This document shows positions 44,727 through 53,056 of a stretch of DNA of 64,000 nucleotides, piece after piece. Origin of the DNA: an uncultured Hungatella sp. (GTDB lineage Bacteria; Bacillota; Clostridia; Lachnospirales; Lachnospiraceae); the NCBI GenBank assembly GCA_910585435.1, contig CAJUEJ010000014.1:1-64000 (forward strand). The letters are read 5' to 3'. Under the pieces are notes generated by a model that was given only the letters and a program-made list of their open reading frames with translations, was not told the DNA's origin and ran no database searches. The position numbers were made by a program, and so were the translations under genes. Each line of letters begins with the position of its first letter. The first letter of the stretch is position 1.

Positions 44727-45881
44727 CTACCCCAAATTAAAAACATCACAATATTTACAAATAGGCCAGTTCTGACGTCCGTTCTTTATTGCCTTACGTG
44801 CTTTTCCAAACATCTCACCATACCAGATCTCTTCTAAACTATTTATATTTAAATCCCCCATTGTATTTTTTCCTAAAGAATCATTACAGCAAAGAGATAC
44901 TTTTCCATCTGGACGAACAATCATTTGTACAAATGGATTCACACAAGTATAGTTTTCGTATGATATTTCTTCTTTTCTATTTGGTACCTCACTTCCTCTG
45001 TTAGCTAGCATTTCCTTAGGTTTTCGTATAGAAATTGTAACCTTTTTTATTAACTCTGGATGAGACTCACAATATTCTTTTATCTTGATAGAATTAGGTA
45101 TTAATCTCAACTGTTGGTTATAGTTGTCAATAATTAATTCATCAAGATAATTCATAAGACGTTTAAATTTTTCTAATGTAAGTAACGTCCCATTTGTGAA
45201 TAAGTACATTCTTGCTTTAGGAACCTTCTTGCGTGCATATTCATGCATGTCTAAAATTCTATCATCTAAAAATGGTTCGTTATTAGAATATAAAGAAAGC
45301 TGTCCACTATAATTAAGTTCTGATAATTCATTTATAATTTTATAAAACAATGACCATTCCATTTTTTTCTCTACCCTAGACTCCCACTGAACACTAACAG
45401 GACAAAAATCACATACTCCATTACATCTATTATATGTTTCAATTTGAATATTACTAAATAATGGTATATCATTGCTTAATTCCCTTACCCGACTTTCTAT
45501 CAAAAGGTCTCTATTTTGATCAATTGATAATTGTCCATACTCTTGTTCTATAACACATTCTTTTCTGTATTTATACTGATTATAAACTAAAATATCCTCT
45601 GGAAAATACGATTTAAATTCAGGCATATATATTATCCAGTAATCCAAATCATTTTGTTTCAATTGATATACTATATCCCGCCAATATACAGTAGCAATAA
45701 TAATCTTAGGTTTAACTTTATCAACTTTATAGTAGTCCAAACCTACAACCTTTACACCTTCTACAACGTTTCCAAGCTTTTTATTATCAATAAAATACAA
45801 GACATTTTCTCTTCCATATTTAACTAGTGCATCTTTTCCCCATTTACCAGCTCCAAATATTGCAAAGTAATTTTTTTCCAT
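44727..45881 (-). CDS. Radical SAM/SPASM protein with N-terminal Rossmann module
   Basis: 384 aa. Residues 1-~90: YFAIFGAGKWGKDALVKYG, a Rossmann-like module ending in a predicted acceptor strand. From ~140: radical SAM core with the 4Fe-4S motif CNGVCDFC (CxxxCxxC), and a C-terminal SPASM region with cysteines in YTCVNPF, LCCNDS and CKYCD. SPASM proteins modify peptides or sugars by radical chemistry, for example dehydrogenation or epimerisation. In this operon a sugar or a small substituent is the likelier substrate than a peptide; no precursor peptide gene is visible. GAGAAAGGTATGCAGA precedes the ATG. AT-rich. Confidence 0.85.
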   Translation of the reverse strand: MEKNYFAIFGAGKWGKDALVKYGRENVLYFIDNKKLGNVVEGVKVVGLDYYKVDKVKPKIIIATVYWRDIVYQLKQNDLDYWIIYMPEFKSYFPEDILVYNQYKYRKECVIEQEYGQLSIDQNRDLLIESRVRELSNDIPLFSNIQIETYNRCNGVCDFCPVSVQWESRVEKKMEWSLFYKIINELSELNYSGQLSLYSNNEPFLDDRILDMHEYARKKVPKARMYLFTNGTLLTLEKFKRLMNYLDELIIDNYNQQLRLIPNSIKIKEYCESHPELIKKVTISIRKPKEMLANRGSEVPNRKEEISYENYTCVNPFVQMIVRPDGKVSLCCNDSLGKNTMGDLNINSLEEIWYGEMFGKARKAIKNGRQNWPICKYCDVFNLG

Positions 45882-45896
45882 TCTGCATACCTTTCT

Positions 45897-47138
45897 CTAA
45901 TTCAATACAATCCACATAATATTGTGAAAGCCATAGTCACTTAAAAGTTTCATAATTTCTTTTTCGTTTCTTTTCGATACTGCGACCACTACCAATGCTT
46001 TATTTAGATTAGTTAAGTTTGTAATTTTTTTAATCCTTCTTCCTCTAAAAAGTTGCTTATTATCTTGTGGTTCTGTTACTGCAACTACATAATCAGTAAT
46101 AGCTTTGTACTCTAAAACCCTAGCTACTTCTGTTGCTATAAAACCTGCTCCATACAAAATAACGAATTCTGATTTCCTTATTTTGTCTATTTGTTCATCT
46201 GATAAACATTCACTATATAATGGTTCCTGTCTAATAAATCGTTTACAAAAATAGGAATCCGACGGATATTCCTTTAAACAAATTTCTTCAGATTTTTCTT
46301 GCTGGAATAAACATTGCAATCGATGTATCTCTTTTAGCCTTAAATCAAAATATCTCTCTATTTGTTGATTAATTTCATTTCTAAATTTTAAGGTGCGCCA
46401 TTTATTCATCTCTGCCTCAAATAGAATTATTAAACTTTCCAAATGAATCTTTTTTAGTGGAGATGTTACTGTAGAGCCCCTTCTATATCTTCTCAAATAT
46501 AATTGATCTGATATGCACATAACTCTCTTAGCAGCCATATAATAAGAAAACATGCTATCATCTGCATATCGAAGTCCTTCTTCATCAAACAGATTATTTT
46601 TCAAAAAAAATTCTCTTTTATAACAATACAACACTCTATTTGCTATTACTCTATCATTATTTTTCATAAGTAATGCAAATAACTCTGGACCATTATATAT
46701 TCCAGGATATTCTTGTTTTCTTACATATTCATTTTCCTCCCATATCTCAGTTATATAATCTTTATCTAAAAAGGCTTTAGCCGAAAATGCAAGTAAATCT
46801 AAATTATGATCCTTTACACAAGTATACATTCGATGTAATGCTCCATCTACCAATATATCGTCACTATCTATTGTGTATAGGTATTCTCCTTTAGCATATC
46901 GATAACCATCATTTCTTGTCGTGGCATGTCCCATATTATGTAAATGTGTATATATTTTTATTCTGGAATCCATTCTTGCATATTCTTTTAAAATGAATTG
47001 TGAAGTATCTGTCGATCCATCATCCACACATACTATTTCAAAGTTTACTCCTGTCTGCTTTAATATACTGTCCAAACATTCTCTCAAATACAATTCAACA
47101 TTATATATAGGTACAATTACCGAAATCTCTTTCACCAT
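45897..47138 (-). CDS. GT2 glycosyltransferase with C-terminal Rossmann module
   Basis: 413 aa. GT2 domain at 1-~220: ISVIVPIYNVELYLRECLDS, VDDGSTDTSQFIL, YTIDSDDILV (DxD-like). From ~325 to the end: EFVILYGAGFIATEVARVLE, the Rossmann-like module found in six other proteins of the operon. The start overlaps the upstream sulfatase-like gene by seven bases; a GTG one codon later is also possible. The N-terminal domain should transfer a sugar from an activated donor. AT-rich. Confidence 0.85.
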   Translation of the reverse strand: MVKEISVIVPIYNVELYLRECLDSILKQTGVNFEIVCVDDGSTDTSQFILKEYARMDSRIKIYTHLHNMGHATTRNDGYRYAKGEYLYTIDSDDILVDGALHRMYTCVKDHNLDLLAFSAKAFLDKDYITEIWEENEYVRKQEYPGIYNGPELFALLMKNNDRVIANRVLYCYKREFFLKNNLFDEEGLRYADDSMFSYYMAAKRVMCISDQLYLRRYRRGSTVTSPLKKIHLESLIILFEAEMNKWRTLKFRNEINQQIERYFDLRLKEIHRLQCLFQQEKSEEICLKEYPSDSYFCKRFIRQEPLYSECLSDEQIDKIRKSEFVILYGAGFIATEVARVLEYKAITDYVVAVTEPQDNKQLFRGRRIKKITNLTNLNKALVVVAVSKRNEKEIMKLLSDYGFHNIMWIVLN

Positions 47139-48922
47139 GCATCTCCTATACTTGCTATATCACATACTGTTATATTTGTTTTTATACACTCATATCGTTT
47201 CTTTATATTAATTTGTACATCATGTTCTACCGTAATGAATTCCCATGCACCATCTTCATAAACTGCAATTTGTACTCCATCCCCAAAAATAAATAATTCA
47301 AATGCCTGGAGTTCTTTCTCTCTGCCGAAGAGAGAGTATATATATTGAAAATCCGGATTATAAATTCTTGAACGTTGAACTTTAATATATTCTGGCTGTA
47401 TATATCTATAAGTTTCCTTTTTTAAAAGACTGCATACTATATTATTTAGTTCCATCAATGATATTAATCTTTTATCGCAGCATTTTGGTAATTCCGGACA
47501 TTTTATAGCCATCGGAATTTCAATCAGATCTTTATGATATGAAAACTTTGTCCTTTCAAGTTCCTGCAAGGTTTCATATTCTTTCATTAATATATTTCCA
47601 TGATCTGCATATAAAAAAACTCTTCCAGGAAATATTTCAAGAAATGGTATTAACATATCATCTATATATTCTAAAGCTTCTTTTTGCTGTTTTTCATAAT
47701 CTGTCCGTAATTTTCCTCCTTTAGTATCTAAAAAATCAAACATAATATTACTGCCATCCGCTACTAAGCTTTCTTCTGAATACGGATTTACATAAGAGTA
47801 ATGACTTTCATATAATACATGAAGATAAAACAATCCTTTGTCTTCCTTCGAAGCATCACATATAAAATCCCACAGCTTCTCTGTAATTGTCTGTGAGTAC
47901 CCTCTCCTCACTATTCTTTTGCAATCTACATATTGATCTGAATCTGTATAGAAATATATCGCTCTATTCTGTTTACAAGCCTCTTTAATAAAAGCACATT
48001 CATCTTCTGATAACACTCTCTTTTCATAAAACTTGTCTTTCATATTGCAGTTTGAACCATAAACAGGAAATAAGCTTTCATAGGTAGATGTAGATAAAGA
48101 ATAAGCTTGTTCAAAAAAATATGTATTTTTCTTAACCCATTCCAAAAGTTTTGGAAGTTTTCCTGAAAGTAAATCCTTCCTTCTTAGCCCATCAATACAT
48201 AACATTAAAACATTATCCGATGCTATAGCGGAGACCAGCTCCTTTTCATTTTGATATAAATGTTCTAATCTGCTCAATAGTTTTTTATTTTCATCTTTTT
48301 CTGAAAACCCTGTTAATATCTTTGTATATCTTATAGCACTGTTGAAATCTTTTATTACAAGATATTCTTCAATAGTTTTTCTCAGATATTTTATTTTTTC
48401 TTCCATCAAAATTGCATTATTAAATCGAATCTGCATTTCATTTATTACCTGATATTTACTATACGGGTGAGTTGCAGAAAAGTAGCTGGATTTTAATGTA
48501 ATTCCATTATTGTTCAATTCATCATAAATATCTAAATATTGAATTTCTTTATGATGGTTCGAAATTATTTTTTTAATTTCTTCTCTATAGATATAAGACG
48601 AAATAATAATTCCATCTATATTGTATCGTTCTATCTGATCATGTGTAATAATTTGGAATCCGCTGTTTTTCAACTCGCTTTTTGATGCATCCACAATAAA
48701 TTTAACATTTTTCATTTCATTCATGAAATCTGCCATTAACATCCTTGTATGTTTACCTAAACACCATATTGCCGGGTTATTATGCTTTTTACAAAACCTC
48801 TGTAATGCCTTTCTAATAATCTGATTTGTCGCTTTTTCCGATGTCGCTACATCAATCTTTAATTCCCGTAACAGCTTTTCATATTCGTTAATTATAGAAC
48901 CTGTTTGTAGCTCTTCCTTCAT
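47132..48922 (-). CDS. Soluble sulfatase/alkaline phosphatase-fold protein with N-terminal Rossmann module
   Basis: 596 aa. Residues ~30-140 form a Rossmann-like module (AIWCLGKHTRMLMADFMNEM, VKFIVDASKSE). From ~235: alkaline phosphatase superfamily core with VLMLCIDGLRRKDLL (metal Asp), STSTYESLFPVYG (nucleophile Ser/Thr position), FLYADHGNILM (DH metal ligands) and SYHKDLIEIPMAI. No signal peptide or membrane segment, unlike typical LtaS/EptA transferases or secreted sulfatases, so it probably acts in the cytoplasm. A phosphate/phosphonate ester transfer or hydrolysis is plausible. Paralogue of the protein at 51284-53056. AT-rich; GGAAGAGCT and other weak sites only upstream. Confidence 0.75.
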   Translation of the reverse strand: MKEELQTGSIINEYEKLLRELKIDVATSEKATNQIIRKALQRFCKKHNNPAIWCLGKHTRMLMADFMNEMKNVKFIVDASKSELKNSGFQIITHDQIERYNIDGIIISSYIYREEIKKIISNHHKEIQYLDIYDELNNNGITLKSSYFSATHPYSKYQVINEMQIRFNNAILMEEKIKYLRKTIEEYLVIKDFNSAIRYTKILTGFSEKDENKKLLSRLEHLYQNEKELVSAIASDNVLMLCIDGLRRKDLLSGKLPKLLEWVKKNTYFFEQAYSLSTSTYESLFPVYGSNCNMKDKFYEKRVLSEDECAFIKEACKQNRAIYFYTDSDQYVDCKRIVRRGYSQTITEKLWDFICDASKEDKGLFYLHVLYESHYSYVNPYSEESLVADGSNIMFDFLDTKGGKLRTDYEKQQKEALEYIDDMLIPFLEIFPGRVFLYADHGNILMKEYETLQELERTKFSYHKDLIEIPMAIKCPELPKCCDKRLISLMELNNIVCSLLKKETYRYIQPEYIKVQRSRIYNPDFQYIYSLFGREKELQAFELFIFGDGVQIAVYEDGAWEFITVEHDVQINIKKRYECIKTNITVCDIASIGDAW

Positions 48923-48932
48923 TTAAATTCTC

Positions 48933-50099
48933 CTAGTCAAATATTCCAATTGGTTTGCTCCATAATATTGTTTTCTTATCTATTCCTAAATCAATCAATT
49001 GTTTTCTTATTTTCTCTGCTACATCTTTTTTATAAACAGCTATCAATACTATGTCATAAGACTGAAATTTGACCTTCTTAACATCTTGCACTGTGGCATA
49101 TTCAAAATAAAACTCTTTCTGATCTAACCATAAAATCAGTTTACAATTCTGATATTTACATATTTGGTGGTAATAGTCTATTCCAACTTTCCCTGCACCA
49201 TATAAAATTATTCTTTTACCTTTTAATTTTTCGATATCAAAATATTTATATTTAGGGATAAAAAAATTATTCAATTCGCTTAAAAGCTGTATAGACAGCA
49301 GACTAAAACGTTTTTTTACGATATTAATATAGTATTCTGTATACCCTTCTCTTATCAAAATACTTTTTAATAAACTGTATAAACTATAATACTCCATAAG
49401 TCTATTTTCTGAATTCTCTTTTGATAATGAATCCTCTCTGATTCTATAGTGATAGAACCCCTCAGGAACACTAACATAATTTTGAACATGAATAAGGCAA
49501 TGACACATAACTATTAAGTCTTCCCCATATGTTTGTGAATCAGGAACTTTTCCATAATGATTTACTATAAATTCCCGTTTAAACATATTGGACCATAAAG
49601 CTGGACATATCTCAGAATCTGGATATAATGAAAAAAGTTGTGATAACAAGCTCTCTCTTTTCTGAATATTTTTATGATGTATTATTTTAGTGGATGTGCC
49701 CTGCACACTATTTGTATCATCTGTATAATAGCCGAAATGGACCATTTCAGCTTGATATTCTTCTGCAATATTATATATTTTTTGATATACCTCTATATCT
49801 ATAAAATCATCTGCATCTACAAAACCGATATATTTACCTGTTGCAGAATTTATCCCAATGCGTCGTGTCTCTGTTGGCCCACTATTCTTTTTATGAATTA
49901 CTTTAATACGCGGATCTTTTCTTGCATACCTATTACAAATTTCACCTGATTGATCGGTAGAACCGTCATCAACTAAAATTATTTCCAAGTTATAATAACT
50001 TTGATTTCTAACACTCTCTATACATTGCTCCAGATATTCTTCAACATTATATATTGGAATAATAATGCTAATTATATCTTGTGATAAGGAATCTATCAT
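48933..50099 (-). CDS. GT2 glycosyltransferase with C-terminal Rossmann module
   Basis: 388 aa. GT2 domain 1-~230: ISIIIPIYNVEEYLEQCIES, LVDDGSTDQSGEICNRYA, GFVDADDFIDIEVY (DxDD). From ~285: KGKRIILYGAGKVGIDYYHQ, the Rossmann-like module, with LWLDQKE after the second strand. The domain order matches the GT2 at 45897-47138, with which it is paralogous. AGGAGAAAAATT precedes the start. AT-rich. Confidence 0.86.
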   Translation of the reverse strand: MIDSLSQDIISIIIPIYNVEEYLEQCIESVRNQSYYNLEIILVDDGSTDQSGEICNRYARKDPRIKVIHKKNSGPTETRRIGINSATGKYIGFVDADDFIDIEVYQKIYNIAEEYQAEMVHFGYYTDDTNSVQGTSTKIIHHKNIQKRESLLSQLFSLYPDSEICPALWSNMFKREFIVNHYGKVPDSQTYGEDLIVMCHCLIHVQNYVSVPEGFYHYRIREDSLSKENSENRLMEYYSLYSLLKSILIREGYTEYYINIVKKRFSLLSIQLLSELNNFFIPKYKYFDIEKLKGKRIILYGAGKVGIDYYHQICKYQNCKLILWLDQKEFYFEYATVQDVKKVKFQSYDIVLIAVYKKDVAEKIRKQLIDLGIDKKTILWSKPIGIFD

Positions 50100-50137
50100 A
50101 ATTTTTCTCCTATAATTTCAACCAGATATTATAGTTT

Positions 50138-51238
50138 CTAATTTTCCAATATCCCATCAAACAACCTTTCTATCTGTTGAATATATTCATCTAAATCAAA
50201 TCTTTTTATCGATTCCCGGCACTTCCATGCTATCTGTTCTTTATCCGCTTCAAAAAATTTTAATATCTCTTCTACTGCCTCATCATCTGACTCAACTGCC
50301 TTTCCGCATGTCCCTTCATTTGCCAGAATCCTGGCTCCGCCAATAATAGAAGACACAAAGGGTTTATCCAATGCAACACTTTCCAATAAAGCCAAAGGAA
50401 AACCCTCCGCCAGGGAAAACAGGCAGCTTACATCACATTGTGCAATAATTGGAAATGGATTTTCATAATATCCTAATAAGTGAACATAATTATTGATTTT
50501 TTTCTTTTCTGCTTCTGCTATCACAACTTCTTCCAGTTCCCCATATCCAAGATAATACAGATGAGCCTCAGGATTTTTTTCATGTAATTTTTCAAATATT
50601 CTCAATAATCTTAATGGATTCTTATTTGAATCCAATCTTCCCACAGATAAGACATTCGGATGCTTCAGCCGGATGTCCGCAGGCTCTTTCGCCTTTTCTC
50701 TAACACTTTCTGTATCAATTCCATTATAAATAATTTGTATTTTTTCCTTATGTTCCGGAAATACATCCAGCAAGGACTGTGTTGTAATATCGCTGATAGA
50801 TACAATTTTATCTGCTTTATAAAAAGCCTCTCTCTGCAGGTCCCTCTCTTCCGCCATATCAGGCTGGGTCAGATTGTAGACATCTCCATGAATCCACGCT
50901 ATGTTTTTCTTCCCCTTTGGCAGAAGAAAAGAAGGCTTCAAATAGTTGAATGATACATACAGATCATAGTCCTGGGGAATATACTCTTTTATCACTTTAT
51001 CCCACTCGTGATAGACATAATACATTTTAGCCTTCCGCTGTGGATCATCTGCTTTGACATAGTATGGATATATCTTTATATTGCTGTTTACAGGTTCTTG
51101 TTTTATATCAGCATGTATAATCTCCATAATACCAATTTCATATTTCTCAGAATTTAAATGATTTACGATCTGAGTAAGCAAAGCCTCAGCACCGCCACCC
51201 CAGGAAAAAGAATTGATAATAAAAAATATCTTCTTCAT
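50138..51238 (-). CDS. GT4-type glycosyltransferase
   Basis: 366 aa from the ATG at 51238, set by GGGAGG five bases upstream; the frame is open to 51277. GT-B fold: N-terminal FIINSFSWGGGAEALLTQIV, C-terminal NVLSVGRLDSNKNPLRLL and the GT4 E-x7-E region FSLAEGFPLALLESVALDKP. It would transfer a sugar from a nucleotide donor with retention. It separates the two GT2/sulfatase pairs and has a base composition between the AT-rich genes and the flanks. Confidence 0.9.
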   Translation of the reverse strand: MKKIFFIINSFSWGGGAEALLTQIVNHLNSEKYEIGIMEIIHADIKQEPVNSNIKIYPYYVKADDPQRKAKMYYVYHEWDKVIKEYIPQDYDLYVSFNYLKPSFLLPKGKKNIAWIHGDVYNLTQPDMAEERDLQREAFYKADKIVSISDITTQSLLDVFPEHKEKIQIIYNGIDTESVREKAKEPADIRLKHPNVLSVGRLDSNKNPLRLLRIFEKLHEKNPEAHLYYLGYGELEEVVIAEAEKKKINNYVHLLGYYENPFPIIAQCDVSCLFSLAEGFPLALLESVALDKPFVSSIIGGARILANEGTCGKAVESDDEAVEEILKFFEADKEQIAWKCRESIKRFDLDEYIQQIERLFDGILEN

Positions 51239-51283
51239 GCTAACCTCCCTGTTTCCTGTAAAGATTCCAATACCCAATATTAC

Positions 51284-53056
51284 CTATTGACAAATCTGCA
51301 ATTTGCTAATATCGCTCACTGTAATTTCTTCTTTTATTTTGTCTAACAACTTTTCTATATCAATACCACGTATCCTATGATCCTCCATATCATATACATC
51401 CATACTCCTGTCAGCATAGATCATCAGTTTCTTCCCCTCTGCAAACACAAAGCACTCAAACGCCTGCAGACATTGTTCCTTTCCAATCATCTGATACAAA
51501 AATCTGAAATCCGGATTGTACAGCTCTGAACGCCCCATCTTAATATACTCTGTATCTGATATGCTATAAGCCTCCTTCTGTAGCAGACTTACCACCATAC
51601 TGTTCAACTCCATCAGTGATATCAGCCTACCATCTTCTCTTTTTCCCATTTCTGGTGAGCGAATTGCCATAGGTATTCTTGTCCATCCTTCGGAGCAGGT
51701 ATATTCCATTTCTCCTATTTCTGACAGTTTTGTATCGTAGTTCAATATCAGATTTCCATGATCCGCAAATAACAGCATCCTGCATCTCATGGGACGCAGC
51801 AATGGCTCCACCACATCATCCAGATAGTGAATCGCGTCTTCATGCTGCTTTTTATAGTCAGTGCGAAGGTGTCCGCCTTTTACCGGAAGAAAATCAAACA
51901 GCATTGCCGTCCCCTCTGAGCGCAGTTCCTCCTCCGTATAGGGATTTGAAAAAGTAAAATGACTTTCATACTGTTCATGCACATAGAACAACCCGTTGTC
52001 CGTCTTACATGCGTCCAGAATAAACTGCCACATTTTTTCTGTTACTGTAAGAGACTGTTCCACATAATGAATCGATTGTCCTTCTATAAAACGCTCCACA
52101 TCTCCATATATATAGATTTCCCTCTTTTGCCTGTCCGCCAGAGAGGCGAATCTGCACTGTTCAATAGCCACTGCATTCTTTTCATAATACTTCGTCCTGA
52201 AATCATTGTTCTCACTATACACCGGAATCAAGCTTTCAAATGTAGATGTAGAATAAGAATACGCATTGGTAAACTGATACGCGGTTTCATCCAGCATTTT
52301 TTTCAGCTTCGGCATATCCTGCTCTGACAAATCCTGTCTTCGGAGTCCGTCCAGGCAAAATAGAAGTACATGGTTTTCTGATAAAGAGGCTGCCGTTTTT
52401 TTCTCCAAATCATAAAGCGTCTCCACGTCCGCCTTAAGCTCCTCTGCTCCTGCCCACTCCTTCAGCTTAAGGATTGCCGTACCGAAATCCTTGATATGAA
52501 TATATTTCGTCACCAGCTCTTTATAAAGTCCGTCTAATTGTTCCTTATCATTCTGTTTTCTAATCTCTCTCTGCAGCTGATTGATCCTCTTATAGTGCTG
52601 ATACGGATGATTGGAATAATAGTAGTCCGATTGTACCATGATCCCTTCTTTTTCAAATTCATCATAGATATCAAGCACCGGGATAGAGGGATGCTTTTCT
52701 TTTAAAGTTTTCTTTAATTCTCTTCGGAATTTATAGGAAGACAGAATGATACAATCAATTCCCTGCCCTTCCATCTCCTCATCCTTTATCAGCACAAAAC
52801 CGTTATCCTCTCCTGTCTGTGCATAATTATCAACAATATATTTAACCTTCTTCAGTTCATACATAAAATCAGCCATGAGCATCTTGGTATGGCCGCCGTT
52901 ACAATAGATTGCCGGTTTTTCTGCATCCTTCAAAAAGCTGCACAGTGAACGTCTGATTATGGCACTGACATTTCCCCCGTCCAGAGGCCGTTTTAGATTG
53001 TACTTTATAAATAAATTATCATACTGTCTTTTAAGTTCCTGTTCCAGACTGTTCAC
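51284..53056 (-). CDS. Soluble sulfatase/alkaline phosphatase-fold protein with N-terminal Rossmann module
   Basis: 590 aa, paralogue of the protein at 47132-48922. N-terminal module AIYCNGGHTKMLMADFMYEL, VKYIVDNYAQTGED; AP-superfamily core with VLLFCLDGLRRQDLS, STSTFESLIPVYS, LLFADHGNLILN and a late C-terminal beta part. The same metal and nucleophile positions are kept in both. No membrane segment or signal peptide. Base composition is normal for the window, unlike its AT-rich paralogue, so the two probably did not arise by recent local duplication. Its start overlaps the preceding GT2 gene by four bases (ATGA). Confidence 0.75.
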   Translation of the reverse strand: MNSLEQELKRQYDNLFIKYNLKRPLDGGNVSAIIRRSLCSFLKDAEKPAIYCNGGHTKMLMADFMYELKKVKYIVDNYAQTGEDNGFVLIKDEEMEGQGIDCIILSSYKFRRELKKTLKEKHPSIPVLDIYDEFEKEGIMVQSDYYYSNHPYQHYKRINQLQREIRKQNDKEQLDGLYKELVTKYIHIKDFGTAILKLKEWAGAEELKADVETLYDLEKKTAASLSENHVLLFCLDGLRRQDLSEQDMPKLKKMLDETAYQFTNAYSYSTSTFESLIPVYSENNDFRTKYYEKNAVAIEQCRFASLADRQKREIYIYGDVERFIEGQSIHYVEQSLTVTEKMWQFILDACKTDNGLFYVHEQYESHFTFSNPYTEEELRSEGTAMLFDFLPVKGGHLRTDYKKQHEDAIHYLDDVVEPLLRPMRCRMLLFADHGNLILNYDTKLSEIGEMEYTCSEGWTRIPMAIRSPEMGKREDGRLISLMELNSMVVSLLQKEAYSISDTEYIKMGRSELYNPDFRFLYQMIGKEQCLQAFECFVFAEGKKLMIYADRSMDVYDMEDHRIRGIDIEKLLDKIKEEITVSDISKLQICQ

